Origin: Haematococcus lacustris
Lineage: Eukaryota > Chlorophyta > Chlorophyceae > Chlamydomonadales > Haematococcaceae
Direction: 5' to 3'
Assembly (NCBI GenBank): GCA_030144725.1
Contig: JASKMD010000021.1
Location: forward strand, 2,191,768 to 2,255,767
DNA: 64,000 nt
Every line of letters starts with the position of its first letter. Positions within the stretch are counted from its first letter, which is position 1. The notes under the pieces are model-generated. The model saw only the letters and a program-made list of their open reading frames with translations. It was not told the DNA's origin and ran no database searches. The translations under genes and the position numbers were made by a program. Shown here one piece after another: positions 33,624 through 44,635 of this stretch.

Positions 33624-36210
33624 CAGTGTTACCAAATACGGCTCTGTACGGTCTGTATTTTCCGTATAATCGTTTTGTACGGTACAGTATATACGAAAAA
33701 ACGGTACATACGGCACAGTATCTATACTATTAAAACTGCTAGGAGGGGGGGTCGGCGGAACGGCCTGCGATTGCGCGCACAGCCTCGCAATAATTATGTA
33801 AGGACTCCCTCCGCACAGAATCGCGAAAGATGCACTGTGCCGTGAGATCGACTTCCGATCTGCGGTTCTAATGCCCCACAAATAGTAGCTACCAGCGAAA
33901 CTGGCTCAGCAAACGATGGCGATGCAGCCAGCGCAGAGATAGTTCAAAGTCAGCGGACGGTCTAAAGTCAAACGGTTCACAGCCAAAAGTCAAACGAGTC
34001 AAGTCCAACGATGGCTGCGGCCACAACTGGCTGCGGCTGCGGACGAGTCACTGCGTAGCCAGCTCCAATAGCCTCCTCATGCGACCCTCCTCCGTGCCGC
34101 TCTAACAGGGCATTGCGACAAGTAGGCTGGATGATTGCAGTTGGCCTTCAAGCCGTGCCAGGCCACGCTGTAACGATGGGGCTTTGTACACAGGGTATAC
34201 GTAGCGTACCCCGAATACCAAAGGTTTGACCGTGATAGTGCAAAGCACAATTCACCGTATCTGCGGTGTGTCCGTAACCGCGGGTCAAATGCAAGTCGCT
34301 GCGATATGCAGCCAGCCAGCCATGACAGTCATTGCACGGGAACCACCTGATGATGCATACGAGGAATGTGGCGACGAGACCCGGACATGGCGGACGGGCA
34401 GCCGGTCAGGGTAGGGCAGCAGCAGGGCAGCCGGGCAGCCATCAGGGTAGGGCAGCAGCAGCGCAGCAGGGCATCAAGGCAGCCGGTCAGGGTAGGGCAG
34501 CAGCAGGGCAGCCGGGATGCCGGTCCGGGTAGGGCAGCAGCAGGGCAGCAAGTCAGGGTAGGGCAGCAGCTGGGCAGGGTAGGGCAGCAGCAGGGCATCA
34601 GGGCAGCCGGTCAGGGTCAGGCAGCAGCAGGTCATCAGGGCAGCCGGTCAGGGTCGGGCAGCAGCAGGGCATCAGAGCAGCCGGTCAGGGTAGGGCTGCA
34701 GCAGCGCAGCCGGTCAGGGTAGGGCAGCAGCAGGGCAGCCGGTCAGGGTAGGGCAGCAGCAGGGCAGCCGGGCAGGGCAGGGCAGTTGCAGGGCAGCCGG
34801 GCAGAGCAGGGCAGCAGCAGGGCAGCCGGGCAGCCATCAGGGTAGGGCAGCAGCAGCGCAGCAGGGCATCAGGGCAGCCGGTCAGGGTAGGGCAGCAGCA
34901 GGGCAGCCGGACAGGGTAGGATAGGAGCAGGGCAGCCGGGCAGGGTGTGGCAGCAGCACGGCAGCCGGGCAGCCATCAGGGTAGGGCAGCAGCAGCGCAG
35001 CAGGGCATCAGGGCAGCCGGTCAGGGTAGGGCAGCAGCAGGGCAGCCGGACAGGGTAGGATAGGAGCAGGGCAGCCGGTCAGGGTGGGGCAGCAGCACGG
35101 CAGCCGGGCAGCCATCAGGGTAGGGCAGCAGCAGCGCAGCAGGGCATCAGGGCAGCCGGTCAGGGTAGGGCAGCAGCAGCGCAGCCAGACAGGGTAGGAT
35201 AGGAGCAGGGCAGCCGGTCAGGGTGGGGCAGCAGCACGGCAGCCGGACAGGGTAGGGTAGGAGCAGGGCAGCAGCAGGGCAGCAGGGCAGCCGGTCAGGG
35301 TAGGGCAGCAGCAGGGAAGCCAGGCAGCCGGTCAGGGTAGGGCAGCAGCAGGGCATCAGGGCAGCCGGTCAGGGTAGGGCTGCAGCAGCGCAGCCGGTCA
35401 GGGTAGGGCAGCAGCAGGGCAGCCGGGCAGAGCAGGGCAGCAGCAGGGCAGCTGGACAGGGTAGGATAGGAGCAGGGCAGCCGGTCAGGGTGGGGCAGCA
35501 GCACGGCAGCCGGTCAGGGTAGGGTAGGAGCAGGGCAGCAGGGCAGCCGGTCAGGGTAGGGCAGCAGCAGGGAAGCCAGGCAGCCGGTCAGGGTAGGGCA
35601 GCAGTAGGGCAGCTGGGCAGCCATCAGGGTAGGGCAGCAGCAGCGCAGCAGGGCATCAGGGCAGCCGGTCAGGGTAGGGCAGCAGCAGGGCAGCCGGGCA
35701 CGGTAGGGCAGCAGCAGGGCAGCCGGGCAGGGTAGGGCAGCAGCAGGGCAGCCGGGCAGGGTAGGGCAGCAGCAGGGTGGGAGTTATTATGGTTGTTGTG
35801 CATACTCACTTTTGCCTACATGCTCACTTTTGCAAAATGATGACCTTGCACCTACGGTTCGCCCTACGGACCTATGCATACAGTATATACATACGTATAT
35901 ACCGTCATTTTAGTCGCCGCATACGCTTTAGGCCAACCCTACAGGTAATGTTGTGTACAGTGAGGTGTTTGCTGCATAGCCCGCTGGCCCTGACTCACTT
36001 ACTCAGACTCAGCACTCAAACTCACACATCCAGCAGTTAGACTCAGCGCTCAGCACTGTGGCCTGGTGCAAGAGCTGGTGCAAGGACTGGTGCAAGAGCA
36101 TTGTGGCCGGAGGTCCGTCTGCCCCGTCCGCTGTCGGACGGGCCCGCTGTACTAGTTTACGGGAAAACGGTATACGGTAAAATACAGTCCAGCCGTCTTT
36201 GGTAACACTG
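33624..36210. mobile_element. hAT-like non-autonomous transposon with an 8-bp target duplication
   Basis: The left end reads CAGTGTTACCAAATACGGC and the inverted right end CAGTGTTACCAAAGACGGC. The element is flanked on both sides by CTGCGAAC (33616-33623 and 36211-36218). A CAGTG terminus with an 8-bp duplication is the hAT signature. Internally there is no transposase. Subterminal zones are rich in TACGG/TACGT words, including GTACGGTACAGTATATACG near 33,675 and a related stretch near 35,880-35,910. The middle is a 1.4-kb minisatellite. It lies about 100 bp upstream of the GDT1-like start codon and so has displaced that gene's upstream sequence. Confidence 0.88.
34396..35776. repeat. 28-31 bp minisatellite filling the hAT-like element
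   Basis: Roughly 45 copies of units such as GGGCAGCCGGTCAGGGTAGG plus GCAGCAGCA, with higher-order variants (for example blocks containing ATCAGGGCAGCC). It makes up more than half of the transposon. Confidence 0.93.
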
Positions 36211-36452
36211 CTGCGAACCTTATGGGGACGTCCGCAGAGGAGGAAAGATGTGCGCCTGTGACATTTGCAAGAGTGTTTTAGCTTGGTCTGCCTCTGCCTT
36301 TGCCAAGATGCGCGCCTTGATGACACCTTTCCCCCTTTTCCTCATATTCCGTCCCCCCCGTCCCTCACCTTTCCCTATAGAGCTAGGAAAAACAATAGCT
36401 GTCTCCACTTAGCACCATCACTAGGGCAGCTCCCCCCCCAGCTAGTATGTAG

Positions 36453-36650
36453 TAGATAACGACAAAACCGCCAGTGCTAAAGGATTTAAACACGCGAGGC
36501 CGAGCACCGGCGCTAAACAGCTCGAGACCGAAGCCAGCGGCCGCGGAGCGTAGCGACGCGGCCGCTGGCTGAGGTCGAGAGCTGTTTAGCGCCGGTGCGA
36601 GGCCGAGCGTGTTTAAATCCTTTAGCACGCAGCGGTTTTGTCGCTATCTA
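36453..36650. mobile_element. Foldback element A, a 198-bp near-perfect hairpin
   Basis: The left arm TAGATAACGACAAAACCGC pairs with the right end GCGGTTTTGTCGCTATCTA. Pairing continues through GTGCTAAAGGATTTAAACAC and the core AGCTCGAGACCGAAGCCAGC to a short loop around GAGCGTAGCGAC. It codes for nothing. It shares termini, core and loop with element B at 51124-51324. Confidence 0.85.
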
Positions 36651-36682
36651 GTGTAGTGGCGTTTTCAAAGCGTTCAAGCTTT

Positions 36683-36709
36683 AGCCAGCGCGGCGGAGCC
36701 GCGCTGGCT
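36683..36709. repeat. Short perfect hairpin with GGA loop
   Basis: AGCCAGCGCGGC, loop GGA, then its exact complement. It stands 33 bp from foldback element A, in the same relation that a similar hairpin (51072-51088) has to element B. Confidence 0.85.
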
Positions 36710-36863
36710 CTGTCTCTCACATCTGGTGTGACATGTGTGATGCTGACCGCCGCGCATCTATTCCCTGCTGTCTTTGTTCGATGTCCGAGCATATCTCGCC
36801 TGCATCTGACTTCGATGACGAAGACTGTGATCGCGACGGTGGTTGCCCTGTTTACAAGTCCCC

Positions 36864-36947
36864 TCCGCTATTAACAGCCACAAACAAGTCCCCTCCCCTA
36901 TTAACAACCACAACTTTGGTTTGTGGCTGTTAATAGCGGAGGGGCCG
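36864..36947. repeat. Inverted repeat, 20+ bp arms
   Basis: CCTCCGCTATTAACAGCCAC is followed about 35 bp later by GTGGCTGTTAATAGCGGAGG. A diverged third copy (CCTCCCCTATTAACAACCAC) sits in the loop. Confidence 0.85.
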
Positions 36948-37589
36948 CGTACTAAACGTTTTAAAGATAGGGCTGCTAACGTTTTTAAACGCGTGAAAAC
37001 GCCACTACTGGTAGTATTAAAAATAGCCAGCCAACCATGTAAACTCATGTTAGCTCCAGCTCGTTGTCGCGCCTTCGTTCGCTTCCTAACGCAATGGCTG
37101 CGCCTAGCGGCGCTGCGCACCTTGCGCACCTGGTTGATGATGCGCCGTCGGATGCCGCCTCCCGGACACAAAGAATTAAGATGAAGACCCACGGTGTCGC
37201 TGCCCTGCTCACGAAGTTCAAGGCCAGCAAGGCCGTGCGCAAAAACTACCGCGCGATGGTCGACCTGAAACTCAAGAAGGTCATGATCGCGTGCGTGCTC
37301 TGCTGGGCGACGATCATCTCCTGTGACATGACGACAGGGCAGTGCCAACATAATGACTGCTGCTAACGGGCCGCTGATGCCGTCCCATCTCAGGCAAGCA
37401 CAGAGCAGCTCTGCAGTCTCGAAGCAGAAGGGTAGGTCAAAGCCTACAACCATACAAAACAACTGCCCCACATCCCTGAAGCCTTGCCCTTGCATTCAAC
37501 TTGCATGCTCTGCCCTGCCTGCCGCTGCTGCCTTCCTGCCTGCCTCTCTGCTCGCCTGCCTGCTTACCACAGCGAAGCGACTCTCTCCC

Positions 37590-37680
37590 CAACAACAACG
37601 TCTCATTGACAGATCTTTAACACCGCTTAAGCCGTCAGCCGTTAGGCTGCTTGGACTTGAACATGAAGTGCCACGTCGCC
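37590..37680 (-). mobile_element. LINE 3'-terminal fragment, second copy
   Basis: On the minus strand this contains GGCTGACGGCTTAAGCGGTG, identical to the 3' end of the LINE remnant at 6.5 kb, and AGCAGCCTAA immediately before it. Only the 3' terminus is preserved. After the shared 20 bp the sequences diverge. Confidence 0.6.
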
Positions 37681-37788
37681 TGATTACGTTGTTTCTCACT
37701 GTATGATGTCAGTAGGTTTCAAGCGAGTTGTTGTAATGCTTACGAAGAGGAGAAGAGAACTGAAGAACAACAGCCCTTTGTGCACAGG

Positions 37789-37976
37789 ATGAGGATAACT
37801 GCAACACCGAACCTTTTCCGGGTTTGTAAACGACCGAGGCCGAAGCAGTTCCGAGTGAACGCTCGAGACCGACGCCAGGGGCCGGAGGCCCCTGGCGGAG
37901 GTCGAGAGCGTTCACGAGGAACTGCGAGGCGGAGGTCGTTTACAAACCCGGAAAAGGTGAGGCGTTGCAGTTAACT
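37789..37976. mobile_element. Foldback element C, a near-perfect hairpin
   Basis: The arms start TAACTGCAAC and end GTTGCAGTTA, continuing through CCTTTTCCGGGTTTGTAAAC on the left and GTTTACAAACCCGGAAAAGG on the right. The centre CGCCAGGGGCCGGAGGCCCC is self-complementary. It shares CTCGAGACCGA and GAGGTCGAGAG around the centre with elements A and B, but its outer arms are different. Confidence 0.82.
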
Positions 37977-38015
37977 TGTATAACTTCAATTTACAGAGGC
38001 GATAAATCGATTCTG

Positions 38016-38034
38016 AGCTCGGCGGAGCCGAGCT
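38016..38034. repeat. Short perfect hairpin with GGA loop
   Basis: AGCTCGGC, loop GGA, GCCGAGCT. Same design as the hairpin at 36683-36709. Confidence 0.8.
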
Positions 38035-39199
38035 GATCATTGCCTTTAGTGTAACATTTGAGGCAGTCGCTTGTTTGTTGCTTGGTGAGGGTCAGTCGTT
38101 GTAATGCATTGCGATATGGATGAGATACAGGTGGCTTTCTTTGGAACGGAGGACTTGCACGGCGACAATGGCGGCGACAGCGGTGGCTCCGACCCTGACA
38201 TTGGTAAGTTCGACCCTCACTATTGCCGAGACGACCTGCCACGCACGGACTGCGGCTTCACAGAAATCACCAGCCCTTGATCCCTCGATTTGCTCGTAGG
38301 GACACCCGTAATCCTATCAGCGTTCTTGTGGATGTCACAGTGGCTATAGCCAGGTTTCTTGTTTCCTTAGCGGTTCTCGTCGCCGCCGCCGCCGCCGCCA
38401 CTTCAAATGCCCAGCTATCTTGCCTCAGACATTGTCATCATAACCTAATGCGGTAGGTGCTGCCCCGACCGTGCAGTCGCAGTGACTGATTTCTTGGTTG
38501 CTAGGGCAGCCATGCCATTGCTGCAGTTGCACAAGTGGTAGGGCTTGGGTTGCCTAGGTAGCAACATCAAGGGCACCATCATGTGCATGCGCAACTGTAT
38601 CCATACCATGCAGGTGCACTTGCAGTTGCTCCGTGTGCATTTGTATTTGTCACAACATGTTGTTTCGTCTCTTGCAGGGCTGCTTGGTTGTGGAGCTCCT
38701 TCTTAGCATGCTAGTGCTGTTGCTCACGGCTTGTTCATCAAGTAAAACCCAGCCTCAAAGCTCAATCAGGTGAGGGAGCAGATCCTGCAACATGAAGTCT
38801 AAACTTGTGCATGACGGCACCCATTACCCTCCTTGATGTCATTGTGCGCAGGAGTTGAGGTGAACACATGTCCGATGTTGCGGCAATGGTTGGTTGCTCC
38901 TAGCCTGCCCTTGGCCCCAGCTCAGGTCACATTGCCAGCTCCTCCACCACTTCTCAGACCTCTCTCTCTATATATCTCTACCAATCCATGACGAAACGGG
39001 CGCTATAGAGGCCGGCGCACATCACTCGGTTGGTGTTGTGCTTCTTGATGCTCTCAACCCACCCTCCACCCCAACTCAGGCTATCTCTCAGCTCAGGCTA
39101 GCTCCACCACCTCTCAGTCCTGCCATTCCCTATATACCTTGATAGCGTCGTTGTCCCTCATTATCACCAGCCTTTGGCATGCCACGCATAGTGGAGAAC

Positions 39200-39499
39200 T
39201 GTAAAGTGCGCACCTCTGGAAGAGATTGCCGCTTCGCGTCGTCTGGGCTGTCTCGTGAATGCGAGCCGTCGCGGGACGCGGGTTACACGTGTAGTGTGAG
39301 ATTTGGCAGGTTAAAGACTAGCGACATTGCGTTCGCAAGTACAACTGGTTCGATCCCAGGGAGCCCCGTTCTAAGCTCTAGCCATTCTCGCAACACACCG
39401 CTGTAACCCAACACCCTAGTCGGAAGTCACCGCCTCGACTGGACCGGCCTTCGAGCTTGTGTCAAAAGGTCATCTGACGTTGCGTCCCCGCACGTTACA
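39200..39499 (+). repeat. 5' LTR of the chromovirus
   Basis: This 300-bp LTR starts TGTAAAGTGCGCAC and ends CACGTTACA. It contains GGTTCGATCCC, which matches a pol III B-box; the relative at 58287-58539 keeps that motif. It is identical by eye to the 3' LTR. Confidence 0.95.
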
Positions 39500-39501
39500 G
39501 C

Positions 39502-39519
39502 TGGTTTCCGACCCCGAGC
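39502..39519 (+). other. Putative primer-binding site
   Basis: TGGTTTCCGACCCCGAGC starts two bases after the LTR, with TGG complementary to a tRNA CCA end. The matching tRNA was not identified. Confidence 0.65.
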
Positions 39520-40469
39520 ATTTAAGCTCGCGGTCCAGTCAACATGACTTCAACTACCCAAAATGTCGCTTCGGCGAATAAGACCAATGGCGCCTCTGGC
39601 GTCCTTCCTCCAGCTTCAGCTGTTACAGCTACAGCGGAGACGGGTCCTGCACTCGGTGCAGCACCGGAGCCGGGCGAGTTGCCCGCTTCACTTCCCGCAG
39701 GAGGCCAACAGTTGGCTGAAGAAGAGGAGCTTCTGGACGAGTTTGGCCTGGACCAATTCGACAGCACTGCGACTCCAGTCGACGAGCTCAACGCGCAAAT
39801 TGCCACCCTCCAGGCGCAACTGGTCGCAGCGCAGGCCAACAACCAGCAAGCTGGTTCGCTGGTGAGTCCTCTTGCTGCTAAGCGTGCTGCTAATGCGGCT
39901 TTGCTGTCAGCTAGCCCTAGTCCAGCTAAGAGGCCAGTCGAAGTAGCGTCGCAGCTAGTCAGGCCTTTGGCTGCTGCTCTGCGCGCACTCCAACACTTGA
40001 CTGCTGCAATGCACCAGCCTGTTGCGCAGAAAGATGTTGACTCGGGTTCACCCGGCACTTCGAACCCTCGCACACTTGCTGCTGTGCGGGACAAGTATGC
40101 TGGGGTTCGCCCCACTGCTGCGCCCCTGCCTGCCAATGCCACTGCTGTTGCTGGTCCTGATTCCAACTCACGTCGCGGGTTGCCCGTGACTGAGCGGTGG
40201 ACTGATGCCAGTTCGACCTCCGGTCGCCGTGCTCTGTCATTCCTGGAAGACCTTGAAGCACACTGTGTTGCACATGGCCTGGACCCTGCTCTTGCTCTGC
40301 CCTCTTTCCTGTCAGGAAAGGCTACACTCACGATAAACAAGGACCGGTCGCGATTGGGCCGACCATAGCTCATTGGAAAGAGGAGTAGAAGGCCGTTCGA
40401 ACGGTACAAGTCTTACGCTAATCCGCGTAGCCGTTGCGACGTAATTTGGCCGCGATTTTTATAACCAAG

Positions 40470-40850
40470 CAATCTGCACAGATGTCGTATGACCTTCATC
40501 TGCACAGCTGCAGAAAACCGACATCTGCACAGATGCAGTCATAATCGACATCTGTGCAGCTGCGGAAAGTCGACATCTGCACAGATGTCGTATACCGTGA
40601 CCAACATCTGTGCATCTGCTGACGACGACATCTGCACAGATGTCGACTATTACATTCAATGCTTGGCTGTGCAGATGTCGTGACCGACATCTGTGCAGCT
40701 GCTGACAACGACATCTGCACAGATGTCGACTATTACATTCGAGCCTTGGCTGTGCAGATGTTGTTTGTAGCATCTGCACAGATGTCGACTATTACATTCG
40801 CGGCTTGGCTGTGCAAATGTCGTGGCTTCATCTGCACAGATGTCGACTAT
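40470..40850. repeat. Left subterminal palindrome array
   Basis: About a dozen copies of CATCTGCACAGATG or its complement form CATCTGTGCAGATG, spaced 20-40 bp apart. In most, an 8-bp stem CGACATCT/AGATGTCG surrounds GCAC. Confidence 0.92.
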
Positions 40851-40885
40851 TTCATCGACTCTTACATCCGCAAAGCACATGCATT

Positions 40886-41165
40886 GACACCCAAACATCC
40901 CGCAACACCCCCGCAAAACACATGTATTGACCACCAAACACCCCGCAACACCTTGCTACACCCCCGCAAAACACATGTATTGACACCCAAACACCCCGCA
41001 ACACCTCGCTACACCCCCGCAAAACACATGTATTGACGACCCAACACCCCGCAACACCTCGCAACATCCCCGCAAAACACATGTATTGACGACCCAACAC
41101 CCCGCAACATCCCCGCAAAACACATGTGTGGACACCCAAACATCCCGCAACACCTCGCTACGGGA
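40886..41165. repeat. About 60-bp tandem repeat
   Basis: Units contain CCCCGCAAAACACATGTATT and CACCCCGCAACACCTCGC, with four to five copies of varying length. It adjoins the left subterminal array. Confidence 0.88.
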
Positions 41166-41324
41166 CTTGCAAGCACATGTCTCGATGCACCATCACTCCA
41201 CAACACCTCAATATGGCTATGCTAAGCACATGCATTGATGCACCCAATGATAATAACACCTCCCTACGATGTGACAAGGTAGCAACGACACAACACAACA
41301 AGAAGGTGACACCACACACCACCA

Positions 41325-41460
41325 CCACCATCACCATCACCATCACCATCACCATCACCATCACCATCACCATCACCATCACCATCACCATCACCATCAC
41401 CATCACTCAGGTTAAACATGCATCACCATCACCATCACCATCACCATCACCATCACCATC
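41325..41460. repeat. CATCAC hexamer array
   Basis: About 20 CATCAC hexamers in two blocks, broken at 41,409-41,421 by TCAGGTTAAACATG. Confidence 0.95.
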
Positions 41461-42496
41461 ACCACACATCACCACACATCACCACACATCACCACACATC
41501 ACCACACCTCACCACACCTCACCACACCTCACCACACCTCACCACACCTCACCACACCACACCACACCACACCACACCACACCACACCACACCACACCAC
41601 ACCACACCACACCACACCACACCACACCACACCACACCACACCACACCACACCACACCACACCACACCACACCACACCACACCACACCACACCACACCAC
41701 ACCACACCACACCACACCACACCACACCACACCACACCACACCACACCACACCACACCACACCACACCACACCACACCACACCACACCACACCACACCAC
41801 ACCACACCACACCACACCACACCACACCACACCACACCACACCACACCACACCACACCACACCACACCACACCACACCACACCACACCACACCACACCAC
41901 ACCACACCACACCACACCACACCACACCACACCACACCACACCACACCACACCACACCACACCACACCACACCACACCACACCACACCACACCACACCAC
42001 ACCACACCACACCACACCACACCACACCACACCACACCACACCACACCACACCACACCACACCACACCACACCACACCACACCACACCACACCACACCAC
42101 ACCACACCACACCACACCACACCACACCACACCACACCACACCACACCACACCACACCACACCACACCACACCACACCACACCACACCACACCACACCAC
42201 ACCACACCACACCACACCACACCACACCACACCACACCACACCACACCACACCACACCACACCACACCACACCACACCACACCACACCACACCACACCAC
42301 ACCACACCACACCACACCACACCACACCACACCACACCACACCACACCACACCACACCACACCACACCACACCACACCACACCACACCACACCACACCAC
42401 ACCACACCACACCACACCACACCACACCACACCACACCACACCACACCACACCACACCACACCACACCACACCACACCACACCACACCACACCACA
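41461..42496. repeat. ACCAC pentamer satellite, about 190 copies
   Basis: Four copies of ACCACACATC, then five of ACCACACCTC, then an uninterrupted ACCAC run from 41551 to 42496 (946 bp). Translation in any frame is open and meaningless (Thr-His-His-Thr-Pro or Val-Trp-Cys-Gly-Val). Confidence 0.98.
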
Positions 42497-42705
42497 ACCC
42501 AACAAGGTGACAACACAACAACATCGCAACAAGGCGGCAAGATGACGAGGACAACAAGCACGGGCTGACAACCACCCAAGCGCTCAACTATCCCTTTTGA
42601 GAGGGATGGGTAGGGTCATTGTGGTGTGTGGGCATGGCATGGCCAGGGTGGGCTGGGTGGGCTGCTACTCCAAGCTGCCCGCTCCAGGTTGCCCGCTCCA
42701 GGTTG

Positions 42706-42830
42706 CTACGCCAAGGGTAGGGTAGGGAGAGGGCTACTACGCCAAGGGTAGGGTAGGGAGAGGGCTGCTACGCCAAGGGTAGGGTAGGGAGAGGGCTGCT
42801 ACGCCAAGGGTAGGGTAGGGAGAGGGATGC
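42706..42830. repeat. About 32-bp minisatellite
   Basis: Four copies of GCTACGCCAAGGGTAGGGTA plus GGGAGAGGGCT, next to a piece of the module shared with the second CACTA-like element. Confidence 0.88.
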
Positions 42831-42950
42831 AGCGTGTGTCGTGGGGCGGGGGGTGGGAAAGGCGGGAGGTAGGTGGGGTGCCAGGCTTGGAGGTGGTGGG
42901 ACAGGGGAGGGGAGGGGGAAGGGGGAAGGAGGAAGGGGGGAAGAGGGAAG

Positions 42951-43048
42951 GGCTGACCGTGGGACCTGCAGTAAACAATGGGCATCTTTGCGGTTAGGCT
43001 GGGCATCCGACCACCCATATGCAAGGGCTGGCCACTCACTCTTTGCTA
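42951..43048 (+). repeat. Shared internal module, copy 1
   Basis: About 100 bp containing GACCTGCAGTAAACAATGGG, GGTTAGGCTGGGCATC and CAAGGGCTGGCCACTCACT. It is preceded by a GGGGA/GGAAG purine tract. Related copies lie at 53571, 54620 and 55313 in the second CACTA-like element. Confidence 0.85.
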
Positions 43049-43171
43049 GCGCCACTTTTATACCTACCTGGCAGCGCCTCCATGGCTGTAGCTCCTGGCT
43101 GCTCTTGCGCTCCATGCACCTGCTTCTTGTGGTAGGGTGATGAAGGAGGTGGTGGTGGGGGAGGGAGGGGA

Positions 43172-43238
43172 GGGCTGGGCTGGGCTGGGCTGGGCTGGGC
43201 TGGGCTGGGCTGGGCTGGGCTGGGCTGGGCTGGGCTGG
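43172..43238. repeat. GGGCT pentamer array
   Basis: Thirteen perfect pentamers, matching in unit and length the array in intron 8 of the 13-exon gene at 25166-25230. Confidence 0.95.
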
Positions 43239-43849
43239 GTGTAGGGAAGGGGAGGTTGGGACCATTGAACCTGCAACAATTCAGTGGTTGGCAAATAGTT
43301 TGGCAAGGTACTTGGAGCCACATGACTGCAAGATAAAATACTCACCATTCGCTAGGGTGGGGTTTGTGTGGGTGCACCCAACTTTTTTTCAAGTGCACCC
43401 AGCTTCGTCTCATGCATGGCTCCTGACCGCCTCCGGGCTCCTCCACTCCTCTTCCGCTCCGTCTCACAGGCTTCGGGCTACGTGTCCTAGTTGCACCTCA
43501 TGCATTTGCCGCATCTTTGCATCGCTGTGTCGCTGCATCGCTGCGCCTCCTTCCGTTTTCTGTCGCTATATCTTGATCCTATCGCTTAATCTGATGGCAT
43601 CTGGTCGCCTAAGCGGCTGGCTGGCTCGTAGCTAGCCTTTTGGCGACGATTTTTGTTGGCTGCTCCTGGCTGCTCATTGCTGCTATATGGGGCAATCTAG
43701 GCTCCTTCGCGGTTCCTTGGCTTCCTTCGCGCCACCTTTGCGAAAACTTCATGCAGATATCACACAGATTGTTAAATAATGGAAGAGTCTTGATTCCTTC
43801 GCGGTGACTTTGCTTCCTTCGCGGTGCCTTTGCGTAGCCTTCATGTGCA

Positions 43850-44635
43850 CATCTGCACTACTTGGCATCTGTGCAGATGTCGAGGTATTTATCTGTGCAG
43901 ATGTCGCCTTTATTAGCATCTGCACAGATGTCGTCCTTAAATTATAACCGGCATCTGCACAGATGTCGCCCTTTTGTGCATCTGCACAGATTTAATTACC
44001 GACATCTGCACAGATGTCGCCTTTATTAGCATCTGCACAGATTTAATAACCGGAATCTGCACAGATGTCGCCTTTATTAGCATCTGCACAGATGTCGTCC
44101 TTAAATGATAACCGGCATCTGCACAGATGTCGCCCTTTTGTGCATCTGCACAGATTTAGTTACCGACATCTGCACAGATGTTGCCTTTATTAGCATCTGC
44201 ACAGATTTAATAACCGGCATCTGCACAGATGTCGCCTTTATTAGCATCTGCACAGATGTCGTCCTTAAATTATAACCGGCATCTGCACAGATGTCGCCCT
44301 TTTGTGCATCTGCACAGATTTAATTACCGACTTCTGCACAGATGTCGCCTTTATTAGCATCTGCACAGATTTAATAACCGGCATCTGCACAGATGTCGCC
44401 TTTATTAGCATCTGCACAGATGTCGTCCTTAAATGATAACCGGCATCTGCACAGATGTCGCCCTTTTGTGCATCTGCACAGATTTAATTACCGACATCTG
44501 CACAGATGTCGCCTTTATTAGCATCTGCACAGATTTAATAACCGGCATCTGCACAGATGTCGCTTTTCCTAAAGGCATCGGCATGCATCTGCACAGATTC
44601 CGGGCTCATTTAACCAACATCTGTGCAGATTCCCA
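43850..44635. repeat. Right subterminal palindrome array with higher-order repeat
   Basis: About 35 copies of GCATCTGCACAGATGTCG or GCATCTGCACAGATTTAA. Spacers such as CTTTATTA and TCCTTAAATGATAACCG recur in a higher-order unit of about 180 bp. Confidence 0.93.

Larger units (their letters stand above)
36211..39194. other. Host flank rich in hairpins, with weak exon-like pieces
   Basis: This runs between the hAT-like element and the Ty3 element. It contains two long and several short perfect hairpins (annotated) and an inverted LINE 3' end. Two exon-like plus-strand pieces are possible. The first starts at ATG 37094 (MAAPSGAAHLAHLVDDAPSD) and ends LKLKK before GTCATG. The second, 38105-38203, encodes MHCDMDEIQVAFFGTEDLHG and ends at a good GTAAGT donor. 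Neither resembles a known family, and they could be parts of a broken gene. From 38,460 to 39,190 I see no gene. Confidence 0.4.

Noticed and set aside
33105..33881. Longer N-terminus of the GDT1-like protein beginning at 33881
   Set aside because: The extension would be encoded by the end of the hAT-like transposon; the ATG at 33521 follows the insertion and starts a plausible transit peptide.
36400..38050. Organelle DNA insertion in the nucleus
   Set aside because: Hairpins resemble those of volvocalean organelles, but no organelle gene is present, so an insertion cannot be claimed.
41126..42587. Very long open frames on both strands (Thr-His-His-Thr-Pro and Val-Trp-Cys-Gly-Val repeats)
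   Set aside because: They are translations of the ACCAC pentamer satellite; all six frames are open because the unit contains no stop.
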